From Rubrivivax sp. (GTDB taxonomy: Bacteria > Pseudomonadota > Gammaproteobacteria > Burkholderiales > Burkholderiaceae_C), in contig JADYZZ010000026.1 of the NCBI GenBank assembly GCA_020852865.1, forward strand, positions 62,001-126,000: 64,000 nt of DNA, given 5' to 3'. A program made the translations under genes and the position numbers. Of this stretch, positions 39,661 to 49,166 are shown piece after piece. The first letter of the stretch is position 1. Each line of letters starts with the position of its first letter. The notes beneath the pieces are model-generated. The model searched no databases. It was not told where the DNA came from and saw only the letters and a list, made by a program, of their open reading frames with translations.

Positions 39661-40386
39661 ATGACCCCATCGAGCGCTGACCATCGACGCCTGGCTTCCC
39701 GTCACCGGCGTCGCGCGCCAGCGCGCGGCCTGTCGCTCGTCGAGTTGATGGTCGGGGTCGTGGTCGGGCTGTTCGTCGTCGCCGCCGCGTCGCTCATCGT
39801 CTCCGGCCAACTCGGCGAGAACCGTCGCCTGCTGCTCGACACGCAACTGCAGCAGGATCTGCGCGCCACCGCCGACATCGTGGCGCGCGAGTTGCGCCGC
39901 ATCGGAGCGTGGAACGAATCGTGGAGGGGCATCGTCAGCGACGACACTCCGGCGGCGGCCAATGCGCTGAACACCACGTCGGCGCCGGCCAACGTCGCCA
40001 CCAATGACGTCAACTTCAGCTACCAGCGCACAACGGAGACGGGCGGCTGGCGCTTCCGGCTGGTCAACGGCGTCGTCCGCACCACGCTCGGCCCGAACAT
40101 GCCCGAGCAGGACCTCACCGACGGCAACGTGATGGTGGTCGATTCGTTCCAGGTGACGCGGGAGCCGCTGACCACGGTGCGCATCCCCTGTCCCAAGTTG
40201 TGCCAACCGGGCAATACGGTCGATTGCTGGCCCGAGCAGACGGTGAACGAATTCGTCGTCGAGATCACCGCCCATGCGCGCGCCGACGACACCGTGCGCC
40301 GCTCGATCCGCAGCCGCGTGCGCCAGCGCAACGACAAGGTCCAGTTCAACGTCGCGGGCGCGCCGCCGCAGGCCTGCCCGAGCTGA
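39661..40386 (+). CDS. pilW: PilW-like minor pilin
   Basis: A 241-residue prepilin. The long leader (HRRRAPARG) is followed by LSLVELMVGVVVGLFVVAAA with Glu at +5. LQQDLRATADIVARELRRIGAW is the diagnostic PilW segment. Three Cys near residues 175-190 and one at the C-terminus may form disulphides. It helps prime pilus assembly with the other minor pilins. Confidence 0.87.
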   Translation: MTPSSADHRRLASRHRRRAPARGLSLVELMVGVVVGLFVVAAASLIVSGQLGENRRLLLDTQLQQDLRATADIVARELRRIGAWNESWRGIVSDDTPAAANALNTTSAPANVATNDVNFSYQRTTETGGWRFRLVNGVVRTTLGPNMPEQDLTDGNVMVVDSFQVTREPLTTVRIPCPKLCQPGNTVDCWPEQTVNEFVVEITAHARADDTVRRSIRSRVRQRNDKVQFNVAGAPPQACPS

Positions 40387-40395
40387 AGCGTCGCC

Positions 40396-41781
40396 ATGCC
40401 CTCCCTCCGGCCAGTCCACCACACGCCCCCGCGGCTCGCCGCACGGCAGCGGCTGCCTTCGCGCCGGGCCGCGCGCGGCGCGGCCTCGCTCGTCGTCGTG
40501 ATGGTGCTGTTCTTCATCGTCTCGCTGGTTGCCGCCTATACCAGCCGCAACCTGATCTTCGAGCAGCGCACCTCGGGCAACCAGTACCGCTCGACGCTCG
40601 CCTTCGAAGCCGCCGACGCCGGCATCGAGTGGGCGATCGCGCGGCTGAACGACGCCCGCATGAGCGACGACTGCCAGCCATTGGCCAATGCGGCGGCCGT
40701 CAACGCCGCCGCGCCGCAGCCGTCGTTTCGTGAGCGCTACCTCGCCATCGACGCGGCCACCGGCAACATCACGCCGGTGCCGGACCGGCTCGCCGGCTGC
40801 GTGTTCGACGGCACCGGCTGGTCCTGCGACTGCCCGGCCGCCGGCGAGCCCAACCCGGCGTTCGTCCAGAACGGCGCCGGACCCTACACCGCGTTCTGGC
40901 TGCGCTTCACGGCGATCGCGGCGCGCCCCGGCATCGTGCGTGTCGACGTCAACTCCTGCACGCGGCCCGATCCGGCCTGCCTGCGCTTCACGCGCAGCGC
41001 ACAGTCGGGCGACGGACTGGCCGCGCTGTCGACGGTGCTGGCGCTGCGCAGCGGCCTGGGCACGCCGCCCAACGCGCCGCTGCTGGTGCGCGGCACGACG
41101 ACGGTCGCGCCCGGCGCCACGCTCACGGTGACCAACACCGACGCCGCCTCGAGCGGCACCACGGTGCTTTCCGGCACCGCGTTCAACCCCGCGATCGCCA
41201 CGCTGCGCACGCTGCCCGGCACGCCGGTCGCACGTTCGGTGATCGACAACGATCCGGCCATGCAACTGCCCGATCTCGTGCCGCCGCTGGTACCCGCCAC
41301 GCCGGCCAACAACGGGGCCGAGCGCATGTTCGACAGCGTGTTCGGCATGTGGACCGCAACCTACTTCGAGCAGCCGGCCGCCGCTGCCGTGGCCTGCGCC
41401 GGCGGCTGCAACGCGAGCGACGCCGACGGCGTCGTCGACAGCGCGCTGCTCCGGCCCGGTCACGTGATCCACGTGCAGGGCGCCGGTCCGCTGCGCATCG
41501 ACGTCGATGTCGGCAGCGCGGCCGCGCCGGTGGTCATCGTCGCCGACGGCAGCGTCGAGTTCGCCGGCGCGCCGACGGTGCACGGCGTGATCTACAGCCG
41601 TGCCGCCGCCTGGGCCACGGCCAACGCGGGCACCGTGCGAGGCGGCATCGTCGCCGAGCACGACCTGCAGGTCGCGGGCAACCCGACGCTCGTCTACGAC
41701 AGCGCGGTGATGAACCGTCTGCGCCGCACGGCCGGATCGTTCGTCAAGGTTCCCGGCGGCTGGAGGGACTTCGCGCCATGA
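40396..41781 (+). CDS. pilX: PilX-like protein with a large C-terminal extension
   Basis: A 461-residue protein, over twice the usual PilX length of about 200. The N-terminus has a basic leader and helix (SLVVVMVLFFIVSLVAAYTS) without Glu at +5, then QRTSGNQYRSTLAFEAADAGIEWAIARLN, a PilX hallmark. Residues ~210-460 form a beta-rich extension with VRGTTTVAPGATLTVTNTD and VIVADGSVEFAGAPTVHGVIYS, resembling repeats in surface-exposed or polymer-forming domains. About ten Cys are present. The stop overlaps the PilV ATG by 4 nt. Confidence 0.82.
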   Translation: MPSLRPVHHTPPRLAARQRLPSRRAARGAASLVVVMVLFFIVSLVAAYTSRNLIFEQRTSGNQYRSTLAFEAADAGIEWAIARLNDARMSDDCQPLANAAAVNAAAPQPSFRERYLAIDAATGNITPVPDRLAGCVFDGTGWSCDCPAAGEPNPAFVQNGAGPYTAFWLRFTAIAARPGIVRVDVNSCTRPDPACLRFTRSAQSGDGLAALSTVLALRSGLGTPPNAPLLVRGTTTVAPGATLTVTNTDAASSGTTVLSGTAFNPAIATLRTLPGTPVARSVIDNDPAMQLPDLVPPLVPATPANNGAERMFDSVFGMWTATYFEQPAAAAVACAGGCNASDADGVVDSALLRPGHVIHVQGAGPLRIDVDVGSAAAPVVIVADGSVEFAGAPTVHGVIYSRAAAWATANAGTVRGGIVAEHDLQVAGNPTLVYDSAVMNRLRRTAGSFVKVPGGWRDFAP

Positions 41782-42956
41782 CCTCCCGCATGGCTCCGGC
41801 GGCCTGCGCCACACGAGTCCGGCGCGCCGCGCGCGGCGTCTCGCTGATCGAAGCGCTGGTGGCCTTCGCCGTGCTCGCCTTCGGCATGCTCGGCGTCGTC
41901 GGCATGCAGGCCACGCTGCGCTACAACGGCGACATCGCCAAGCAGCGCTCGGAGGCGGTGCGCATCGCCCAGGAGTCGCTCGAGGACCTGCGCGCTTTCT
42001 CGGTGCTCGCTCCCACGCCCGGCCATGCCCAGTCCTATGCCGCCATCGCCAGCGCGCCGCAGGCGGTGGTGCCCGGCTACACCACCAACACCGAGTACCG
42101 CCGCAGCGGCACGGTGCGGGACTCCGCGCCGCTCAACACGCAGCCCGCGACGAAGACGCTCGTCGCCGACGTGGAATGGACCGACCGCAGCGGCGCCGTG
42201 CAGAGCGTGCGCCTCGCGTCGATGGTGGCCGGCGTCGCACCCGAACTCGCCGCCACGCTCGTCGCGCCCGGCGCCGGCGTCCCGTCGCGCAACCCGCTGG
42301 GCCGCCATCGCGGCATCCCGCCGCAGGCGCGTGACTTCGGCAACGGCCAGAGCGGCTTCCTGCCGCCGCAGCCCGGCGGCGTGACGGTCGGCTGGCTGTT
42401 CGACAACGTCAGCGGCCTGTTCAAGCTGTGCTCGACGGTCGTGCAGGACAACGCCTTGCTGCAGCTGGCCGATCTGGTCTGCAACCCCGCGCAGAACTAC
42501 ATGCTGGTGAGCGGCTATGTGCGCTACGCGACGCAGGCAGCGCAGCCGCAGGCGGCCGATGTCGACGACGCTGCCGCGCTGGGGCCGGACTTCGCGCTGC
42601 CCGGGATCGCCGTCGTGCAGACGGCGCCGGCGGCGCTCGCCGGCACGCACGGCTGCTACGTTTCCCTGGTCAACGCGGCGACCTTCCGCGACTACTACTG
42701 CGGCGTGCCGATCGACATCGTGCAGCCCAAGTGGAGCGGCTCGATCCAGTTCGGCGCCCCGCTCGCACTCGCGGCGAACGCCGCCGACGCCGCGGCGAAC
42801 CGCTACCGCGTCTGCCGTTACTTCGCCGCCGCGAACTACGCCGACGTGAAGACGGCGTTGCAGAACCAGAACTTCGTGATCATCAAGGCCGGCAACGGCG
42901 CCGTCGCCTTCGCCTGCCCGGCCGGCGTCACCTGGACGCACCAGCCGCCGCCCTAA
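41778..42956 (+). CDS. pilV: PilV-like minor pilin with a long Cys-containing C-terminal domain
   Basis: A 392-residue prepilin, about twice the usual PilV size. The leader ends RRAARG, then VSLIEALVAFAVLAFGMLGVVGMQ, with Glu at +5, and RSEAVRIAQESLEDLRAF is typical of PilV. Residues ~190-390 form an extra domain with paired Cys (LCSTVV, LVCNPAQ, HGCYVS, YYCGVP, RVCRYF, FACPAG). The domain could be adhesive, but I do not recognise it. The gene ends 11 nt before ribD and is the last of the pilin set. Confidence 0.82.
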   Translation: MTSRMAPAACATRVRRAARGVSLIEALVAFAVLAFGMLGVVGMQATLRYNGDIAKQRSEAVRIAQESLEDLRAFSVLAPTPGHAQSYAAIASAPQAVVPGYTTNTEYRRSGTVRDSAPLNTQPATKTLVADVEWTDRSGAVQSVRLASMVAGVAPELAATLVAPGAGVPSRNPLGRHRGIPPQARDFGNGQSGFLPPQPGGVTVGWLFDNVSGLFKLCSTVVQDNALLQLADLVCNPAQNYMLVSGYVRYATQAAQPQAADVDDAAALGPDFALPGIAVVQTAPAALAGTHGCYVSLVNAATFRDYYCGVPIDIVQPKWSGSIQFGAPLALAANAADAAANRYRVCRYFAAANYADVKTALQNQNFVIIKAGNGAVAFACPAGVTWTHQPPP

Positions 42957-42967
42957 ACTCGGCGGCG

Positions 42968-44092
42968 ATGCCGCTCGCCGCCCTCGATCACCTGCGTCTC
43001 GCCGAGGCGCTCGAGCTCGCCGCCGAGGCCATCGGCGTCAGCGACCCCAACCCGCGCGTCGGCTGCATCGTCGGCCGCGCCGACGGCCGCGTGCTCGGCC
43101 GCGGCGCCACGCAGCGCGCCGGCGGGCCGCACGCCGAGGTGGTGGCGCTGGCGGCGGCACGCGCGGCGGGCCACGCGACACAGGGCGCCACCGCCTGGGT
43201 CACGCTCGAGCCCTGCGCCCACTTCGGCCGCACCCCACCTTGCTCGGACGCGCTCGTCGCGGCCGGCATCGCGCGCGTCGTCGTCGGCTCGGCTGACCCC
43301 TTCGCCGCCGTCAACGGCAGCGGATTGGCGCGGCTGCGCGCCGCCGGCGTCGAGGTCGATCTGGCCGACGCCGCCTTCGCCGCCGCCGCGCGCGAGCTCA
43401 ACATCGGCTTCTTCTCGCGCGTGCTGCGCGCCCGTCCCTGGGTGCGCATGAAGATCGCCGCCTCGCTCGACGGCCGCACCGCGCTGGCCGACGGGCGCAG
43501 CCGATGGATCACCGGCGCGGCCGCCCGCGCCGACGGCCACGCCTGGCGCCGGCGCGCGTCGGCCTTGCTCACCGGAGTCGGCACGGTGCGCGCGGACGAC
43601 CCGCGGCTCGACGTGCGCGAGCTGACGACCACGCTGCAGCCGACGCTGGTGGTGGTCGACACGCATCTCGGGACGCCGCCCGCGGCGCGGCTGTTCGAGG
43701 TAGCCGAGCGCGCGGTGTGGATCTACGGCGCACGAGTCGACGGCGCGCGCGCGGCCGCGCTCGCGGCGCGCGGCGCCGAGCTGCGCCGGCTGCCCGCCGC
43801 ACAAGGCGGGGTCGACCTCGCCGCCCTGATCGGCGAGCTTGCCGCGCGCGGCGTCAACGAACTGCACGTCGAGGCCGGCGCCCGACTCAACGGCGCGCTG
43901 CTCGCGGCCGACCTCGTCGACGAGCTGCTCGTCTACGTCGCGCCCAAGCTCATCGGTCCCGGCCGCGCGATGGCCGCGCTGCCGCCGCTGCCGGCGCTCG
44001 AGGCGGCCGGCGCGTGGCACTTCGTCGACGTGCAGGGCATCGGCGAGGACCTGCGCATCGTCGCGCGGCCGCCTGGGCGAGCGCAGTTCTGA
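42968..44092 (+). CDS. ribD: Riboflavin biosynthesis deaminase/reductase
   Basis: A 374-residue bifunctional enzyme. The deaminase domain has SDPNPRVGCIVG, the zinc ligands GGPHAEVVAL and LEPCAHFGRTPPC. The reductase domain has WVRMKIAASLDGRTALADG, LTGVGTVRADDPRLDVR and LHVEAGARLNGALL. It deaminates and reduces the pyrimidine intermediate after GTP ring opening. The adjacent genes are ribBA and ribH; no riboflavin synthase (ribE) lies between them. No FMN riboswitch is visible upstream. Confidence 0.95.
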   Translation: MPLAALDHLRLAEALELAAEAIGVSDPNPRVGCIVGRADGRVLGRGATQRAGGPHAEVVALAAARAAGHATQGATAWVTLEPCAHFGRTPPCSDALVAAGIARVVVGSADPFAAVNGSGLARLRAAGVEVDLADAAFAAAARELNIGFFSRVLRARPWVRMKIAASLDGRTALADGRSRWITGAAARADGHAWRRRASALLTGVGTVRADDPRLDVRELTTTLQPTLVVVDTHLGTPPAARLFEVAERAVWIYGARVDGARAAALAARGAELRRLPAAQGGVDLAALIGELAARGVNELHVEAGARLNGALLAADLVDELLVYVAPKLIGPGRAMAALPPLPALEAAGAWHFVDVQGIGEDLRIVARPPGRAQF

Positions 44093-44102
44093 TCGCCCGC
44101 GG

Positions 44103-44132
44103 AGCCGGGGGCTCGCCAGCCGGGGGCTCGCC
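44103..44132 (+). repeat. 15-bp direct repeat, two copies
   Basis: AGCCGGGGGCTCGCC occurs at 44103-44117 and again at 44118-44132, between ribD and ribBA. It contains GGGGCTC and could fold, but no function is apparent. Confidence 0.7.
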
Positions 44133-44156
44133 AGGCCGGCCACCTACAATCCGCCC

Positions 44157-45257
44157 ATGCCGATTGCCCCGATTCCCGAGCTGGTGGCGGAGCTGGCCGC
44201 CGGCCGCATGGTCATCCTCGTCGACGAGGAGGATCGCGAGAACGAGGGCGACCTCGTGCTCGCCGCCGAGCATGTCAGCGCCGAAGCCGTCAACTTCATG
44301 GCCCGCCACGCACGCGGGCTGATCTGCCTGACGCTCACGCGCGAGCGCTGCGAGCGCCTGCGCTTGCCGCTGATGTCGGCGCGCAACGGCACCCGGCACG
44401 GCACCGCCTTCACCGTCAGCATCGAAGCGGCCAGCGGCGTGAGCACCGGCATCTCGGCGGCCGACCGCGCCCGCACCGTCGCCGCCGCCGTGGCGCGCGA
44501 GGCCAGGGCCGAGGACCTGGTGCAGCCCGGCCACGTGTTCCCGTTGATGGCGCAGGACGGCGGCGTGCTGATGCGCGCCGGCCACACCGAGGCCGGCTGC
44601 GACCTCGCGGCGCTCGCCGGCCTGATGCCCGCCGCCGTGATCTGCGAGGTCATGAAGGACGATGGCACGATGGCGCGGCTGCCCGATCTCGAGGTCTTCG
44701 CGCAGACGCACGGCCTGAAGATCGGCACCATCGCCGACCTCATCAGCCACCGCGTGCGCCACGAATCACTGATCGAACGCCTGGGCCGCCGGCCGCTGGA
44801 GACGCCGTTCGGCGGCTTCGAGGCGAGCGTGTACCGCGACCGCACCGGCGGCCTGCATCTGGCCTTGACGCACGGCCGCTGGAGCGAGCAGGACGTGGTG
44901 CCGGTGCGCGTGCACGAGCCGTTCACCGCGCTCGACCTGCTCGACAGCGCCGCGGCGGGCCACTCGTGGCCGCTGCCGCGCGCGCTGGCGGCGCTGCGCG
45001 ACGGGCCCTGCGGCGTGGCCGTGCTGCTCAACTGCTCGCACGACGTCGAGCGGCTCGCCGCGCAACTGCTGCCCGAGTCGGCGGCCCGGGCCGCGGCGCC
45101 GGCGCGCAGCCAGTTCGACCTGCGCCTGTACGGCGTCGGTGCGCAGATCCTGCGCGATCTGGGCGTGCGGCGCATGCAACTGCTGGCCAACCCGCGCCGC
45201 ATGCCGAGCATGACCGGCTACGGCCTCGAGATCAGCGGCTTTCGTGCCGCCGCCTGA
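44157..45257 (+). CDS. ribBA: 3,4-dihydroxy-2-butanone-4-phosphate synthase with a degenerate RibA domain
   Basis: A 366-residue fusion. The N-terminal RibB domain is complete: [18 protein letters not shown] (acidic metal loop), [14 protein letters not shown] and [17 protein letters not shown]. It makes the four-carbon riboflavin precursor from ribulose 5-phosphate. The C-terminal ~150 residues align with GTP cyclohydrolase II but lack the zinc cysteine motif, so RibA activity is unlikely. Another ribA gene is expected elsewhere. ATG 44157. Confidence 0.92.
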   Translation: MPIAPIPELVAELAAGRMVILVDEEDRENEGDLVLAAEHVSAEAVNFMARHARGLICLTLTRERCERLRLPLMSARNGTRHGTAFTVSIEAASGVSTGISAADRARTVAAAVAREARAEDLVQPGHVFPLMAQDGGVLMRAGHTEAGCDLAALAGLMPAAVICEVMKDDGTMARLPDLEVFAQTHGLKIGTIADLISHRVRHESLIERLGRRPLETPFGGFEASVYRDRTGGLHLALTHGRWSEQDVVPVRVHEPFTALDLLDSAAAGHSWPLPRALAALRDGPCGVAVLLNCSHDVERLAAQLLPESAARAAAPARSQFDLRLYGVGAQILRDLGVRRMQLLANPRRMPSMTGYGLEISGFRAAA

Positions 45258-45270
45258 GGAAGCCCACGCG

Positions 45271-45735
45271 ATGCAGGAAGCCGACAAGGGCCGGGCCGGC
45301 GAGCTCGAAGGCGAAGGACTGCGCATCGGCATCGTGCGCGCACGCTTCAACGACGCACTGACGACGGCGATCGCACGCGCCTGCGTCGCCGAGCTCGAGC
45401 GGCTCGAAGTCGACGCCGCCGACGTCCGCCACGTCAGCGTGCCCGGCGCGCTCGAGGTCCCGGTGGCGCTCGAGGCGATGGCGCGCTCGGGCGAGTACGA
45501 CGCGCTGGTGGCGATCGGCTGCGTGCTGCGCGGCGAGACCTACCACTTCGAGCTCGTCGCCAACGAAAGCGGCGCCGGCGTCACGCGCGTCGCGCTCGAT
45601 CACCTGCTGCCGGTGGCCAACGCCATCCTCACCTGCGACAGCGAGGCCCAGGCCTGGGCGCGCGCCGAGGACAAGGGGCGCGACGCCGCGCGCGTCGCCG
45701 TCGAGATGGCCAATCTGCTGGACGAGCTCGCGTGA
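45271..45735 (+). CDS. ribH: 6,7-dimethyl-8-ribityllumazine synthase
   Basis: A 154-residue enzyme joining the RibB and RibD products. Active-site segments are [23 protein letters not shown] and [19 protein letters not shown], the last holding the catalytic His. Standard length. ATG 45271 is chosen over the upstream in-frame start at 45244, which would overlap the ribBA stop. The stop overlaps the nusB GTG by 4 nt. Confidence 0.96.
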   Translation: MQEADKGRAGELEGEGLRIGIVRARFNDALTTAIARACVAELERLEVDAADVRHVSVPGALEVPVALEAMARSGEYDALVAIGCVLRGETYHFELVANESGAGVTRVALDHLLPVANAILTCDSEAQAWARAEDKGRDAARVAVEMANLLDELA

Positions 45736-46238
45736 CGCTGGCCGCCGCACGCAGCGACGCGCCGGGCGCACCGGCGCCCGGCGCGTCGCGGCGCGCGGCG
45801 CGCACGGCCAAGCCGCCGCGGCGGCGCGCGCGCGAGCTGGCGCTGCAAGGCCTGTACGAGTGGCTGCTCGCGCGCAGCGATGCCGGTGCCATCGACGCGC
45901 ACATGCGCGAGATGGACGGCTTCGGCAAGTGCGACCGCGCGCACTTCGACGCCCTGCTGCACGGCACGATCGCCCAGGCGGCGACGCTCGACACGCTGCT
46001 GGCGCGCCACCTCGACCGCCCGACGGCGCAGCTCTCGCCGATCGAGCACGCGCTGCTGCTGATCGGGGCCTACGAGCTCGTCCACTGCGTCGACGTGCCC
46101 TATCGCGTCGTCATCAACGAGGCGGTCGAACTGGCCAAGGCCTTCGGCGGCACCGACGGCCACAGGTACGTCAACGGCGTGCTCGACAAGGCCGCGGCCG
46201 AGCTGCGGCCGGCCGAAGCCGGCACGCGCGCGCCGTGA
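45732..46238 (+). CDS. nusB: Transcription antitermination factor NusB
   Basis: A 168-residue NusB. An N-terminal extension of ~30 basic/Ala-rich residues precedes [20 protein letters not shown]. The C-terminal [53 protein letters not shown] is diagnostic. It binds boxA RNA with NusE for rRNA antitermination. GTG 45732 overlaps the ribH stop. Confidence 0.95.
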   Translation: MTLAAARSDAPGAPAPGASRRAARTAKPPRRRARELALQGLYEWLLARSDAGAIDAHMREMDGFGKCDRAHFDALLHGTIAQAATLDTLLARHLDRPTAQLSPIEHALLLIGAYELVHCVDVPYRVVINEAVELAKAFGGTDGHRYVNGVLDKAAAELRPAEAGTRAP

Positions 46239-47449
46239 ACCGGGCGGGCGCGCCGCTGCGCCTGGCGCAGCGCCTGCAGCGCATCGAGCCCTTCTACGTG
46301 ATGGAATGCGCCAAGGAGGCGGCGCGCATCGCCGCCGGACGCGAGTGCGATCCGGCACAGGGCGGCGAGCCGATGATCTTCCTCAACATCGGCGAGCCCG
46401 ACTTCGCTGCCGCGGCGCGCGTCGTCGAGGCCGCCGAGAGCTGCCTGCGCGCGGGCCGCACGCAGTACACGCAGGCCACCGGGCTGCCCGAACTGCGCGC
46501 GCGCATCGCGCGCTGGTACGGCGAGCGCTTCGGCCTCGATGTCGACCCGGCCCGCGTGGTCGTCACCGCAGGCGCCTCGGCGGCGCTGCAGCTGGCCTGC
46601 CTGGCCCTGTTCGAGCCGGGCGACGAGGTCTTGCTGGCGGATCCTTCCTACCCGTGCAATCGCCATTTCGTCGCCGCGGCCGGCGCGCAGGCGCGGCTGC
46701 TGCCGGCCGGGCCCGCGGCGCGCTTCCAGCTCGATGCCGGCAGGGTGCGCCGCGCCTGGGGTGCGTCGACGCGCGGCGTGCTGCTCGCCAGCCCGGGCAA
46801 CCCGACCGGCACCTCGATCGCGCCGGAGGTACTGAGCGAGATTGCAGGCGCAGTGGCCGAACGCGGCGGCGTCACGCTGGTCGACGAGATCTACCTCGGC
46901 CTCGGCTACGACGAGCGCTTCGGCACGAGCGCGCTCGGCCTGGCCGGCGTGCCCGACGAGCATCTCGTCTCGATCAACAGCTTCAGCAAGTACTTCGGCA
47001 TGACGGGCTGGCGCCTCGGCTGGATGGTGCTGCCGAGCGCGCTCGTCGCGCCGGTGGAGCGGCTGGCACAGAACCTCTACATCTGCCCGAGCACGGTCGC
47101 GCAGTACGCGGCGCTCGCGTGCTTCGAGCCCGAATCGATCGCGGAGTACGAGCGCAGACGCGCCGAGTTCAAGCGCCGGCGCGACTTCGTGGTGCCGGCG
47201 CTCGGGGCGATCGGACTGCAGGTGCCGGTGCTGCCCGACGGCGCCTTCTATGCCTGGGCCGACTGCTCGGCGCACAGCGCGTCGAGCTGGGACTTCTGCT
47301 TGGAGATGATGAGCCGCGCGCATGTCGCGCTGACGCCCGGGCGCGACTTCGGTCCGGCCGCGGCCGAGCGCTACCTGCGGCTGTCGTTCGCCCGTTCGAT
47401 GACCGAGCTCGAGCAGGCGCTGGCGCGGCTGGCGCGCGTGCTGGCCTGA
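46235..47449 (+). CDS. Class I/II pyridoxal-phosphate aminotransferase
   Basis: A 404-residue fold-type I aminotransferase. [45 protein letters not shown] and the PLP Lys in [19 protein letters not shown] are present, with a conserved Arg near YLRLSFARS. It is close to the aspartate/alanine aminotransferases, but the substrate is not fixed by sequence. GTG 46235 overlaps the nusB stop (GTGA). A shared hairpin element follows its stop. Confidence 0.9.
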   Translation: MNRAGAPLRLAQRLQRIEPFYVMECAKEAARIAAGRECDPAQGGEPMIFLNIGEPDFAAAARVVEAAESCLRAGRTQYTQATGLPELRARIARWYGERFGLDVDPARVVVTAGASAALQLACLALFEPGDEVLLADPSYPCNRHFVAAAGAQARLLPAGPAARFQLDAGRVRRAWGASTRGVLLASPGNPTGTSIAPEVLSEIAGAVAERGGVTLVDEIYLGLGYDERFGTSALGLAGVPDEHLVSINSFSKYFGMTGWRLGWMVLPSALVAPVERLAQNLYICPSTVAQYAALACFEPESIAEYERRRAEFKRRRDFVVPALGAIGLQVPVLPDGAFYAWADCSAHSASSWDFCLEMMSRAHVALTPGRDFGPAAAERYLRLSFARSMTELEQALARLARVLA

Positions 47450-47455
47450 GCGCCT

Positions 47456-47497
47456 GTGAAGACATGAATCGCACGCGCGCGTGGTGCATGTTTTCAC
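47456..47497 (+). repeat. Hairpin element, copy 1 of a dispersed repeat
   Basis: GTGAAGACATG pairs imperfectly with CATGTTTTCAC across a GC-rich centre, starting 7 nt after the aminotransferase stop. The core GACATGAATCGC and the trailing TCACGGGC are shared with the element at 60422-60458. It may act as a terminator or belong to a REP-like family. Confidence 0.6.
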
Positions 47498-47622
47498 GGG
47501 CCCTGCGCGTCGCACCCGCACCGAACCCACTCGCAAGAACCGTGACAACGCGTTAGAGACGCCGCGGCGCGGCCGTTTGGCGCAGCGGCGCCGTACGGCC
47601 GTCCCGTAAGCTGCGCTGCATC

Positions 47623-49098
47623 GTGGGTTTTCTCCCCTTGCAGCGGCGCCGCGCGGCCGACGCCGCCGAGTCGGACTTCGCCGTCACCGAGGCGCTGTGG
47701 TCGATCGGCTCCGGCCCGGGCAATGCACGCCGGCCCTCGGCGTGGCCGGGGCGCTCGGCGTCGGTCGAGGAATCGAGCCTGCCGCAATCCATTGCGCCGG
47801 ACACGGCGCCACCGGATTCGTTGCCGCCCGATTCGTTGCCGCCCGATTCGTTGCCGCCGGACTCGATCCCGCCCGACTCGCTTGCTGCGGCATTCGACGC
47901 CACCGTGGTCTTGCCGCGCGTCGAGTCGACGCTGCGGGAACGGCCGCCCGCCTCGTCCCTGGCCGGCGCCGCCGCGCCGAGCGCGGGCGCACTCGCCGCT
48001 GGGCGGCCGACGCTGACGCACATCGGCCGCTATGCCCTCGAGCACAGCCTGGGCATCGGCGGCCTGGGCCAGGTGCACGAGGCCTGGGATCCGCTGCTCT
48101 CGCGCGCGGTGGCCGTCAAGACGCTGCACTTGGACGCGGATGCGGCGACCCGCACCGCGCTCGAACGGCTGTTCCTCGCCGAGGCGCGCGCGATCGCGTC
48201 GCTGTCGCATCGGCATATCGTCACCGTGCACGACGCCGGGCTGACGCCGCAGGGTGTGTACATCGCGATGGAGCGCCTCGAGGGCAGCGATCTGCGGCAC
48301 CGGCTCGCGCGCGGCTGGCGGCCCGGCCAGGGCAGCGCCGCACAGCTCGTGCGGCGCGTGGCCGATGCACTGGCCTGCGCGCACGCGCGCGGCATCGTGC
48401 ACTGCGACATCAAGCCGGCCAACATCTTCGTCACGCAGCGCGACCGGCCCAAGGTGCTCGACTTCGGCATCGCGCGCGTGGCGCGCGGGCGCAGCCCGCC
48501 CGGCCTCGAAAGCTGGGTGGCGGGCTCGCCGCACTACCTGGCGCCCGAGCAGCTGCGCGGCGAGCCGGTCGACGCGCGCACCGACGTCTATGCGCTCGGC
48601 GTCGTGTTCTACGAGCTGCTCGCCGGCCGCAAGGCCTTCCGCGGCGAATCGGTCGAGCAGATCACCGCGGCCGTGCTCGGGCAGAGTCCGACGCCGCTGC
48701 ACGAGCTGCGCCGCGACGTCTCGCCGACGCTCGCGCGCATCGCTGCCAAGGCCATGGCGCGCGCGCCCGCCGCACGCTACGCATCGGCCGCGCAGATGGC
48801 GGGCGAACTGCGGCGCTGGGCCGAGCGGCACGCACACGCCCAGGCCAGGACGCATGCCCGTCCCACGGCGGCCGTCGCGCGCACCGCGCGGCCGGGCCGG
48901 GCCGGCGGCGCGCGGCGCCTGCGGCTGGCCTGGCTGGGCATCACGGCTGCCGTGCTCGCTGCCGGCCTCTTCGCCGGCTGGACGATGCAGGCGCGCCGCA
49001 CCGCGCCGCTGGCGCCGATGCCCTGGCGTGGCCCGCTTGCCGCCGATGCGCAGGCCGGACGGACGGGCCTCACGGCGCAGCCGCTCGGCGCGCGCTGA
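47623..49098 (+). CDS. Serine/threonine protein kinase, membrane-anchored
   Basis: A 491-residue Hanks-type kinase. The N-terminal ~135 residues are disordered-looking and include five PPDSL-type repeats. The kinase domain (~137-400) has the P-loop LGIGGLGQVHEAWD, VAVKTL, the catalytic loop HCDIKPANI (Cys replaces Arg of HRD), DFG, GSPHYLAPEQ and DVYALGVVFYELLAG. A single membrane helix (LRLAWLGITAAVLAAGLFAGW, ~445-465) leaves a short periplasmic tail without PASTA repeats. The start is GTG 47623. It lies just upstream of the tol genes; no PP2C phosphatase is nearby. Confidence 0.9.
   Translation: MGFLPLQRRRAADAAESDFAVTEALWSIGSGPGNARRPSAWPGRSASVEESSLPQSIAPDTAPPDSLPPDSLPPDSLPPDSIPPDSLAAAFDATVVLPRVESTLRERPPASSLAGAAAPSAGALAAGRPTLTHIGRYALEHSLGIGGLGQVHEAWDPLLSRAVAVKTLHLDADAATRTALERLFLAEARAIASLSHRHIVTVHDAGLTPQGVYIAMERLEGSDLRHRLARGWRPGQGSAAQLVRRVADALACAHARGIVHCDIKPANIFVTQRDRPKVLDFGIARVARGRSPPGLESWVAGSPHYLAPEQLRGEPVDARTDVYALGVVFYELLAGRKAFRGESVEQITAAVLGQSPTPLHELRRDVSPTLARIAAKAMARAPAARYASAAQMAGELRRWAERHAHAQARTHARPTAAVARTARPGRAGGARRLRLAWLGITAAVLAAGLFAGWTMQARRTAPLAPMPWRGPLAADAQAGRTGLTAQPLGAR
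47809..47883 (+). repeat. 15-bp in-frame tandem repeat in the kinase gene
   Basis: Five 15-bp units of the form CCGCC(C/G)GA(T/C)TCG(T/A)T(G/C) start at 47809, 47824, 47839, 47854 and 47869 and encode the pentapeptide PPDS(L/I). Copies 2 and 3 are identical. In-frame length change by slippage would alter the linker without breaking the gene. Confidence 0.85.
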
Positions 49099-49166
49099 GC
49101 GCGCCGCGACATGCGTCGCGGCGGGCCCGGCGGCGCCGGTGCGCACCGCTATCATCGACGCCGCCG

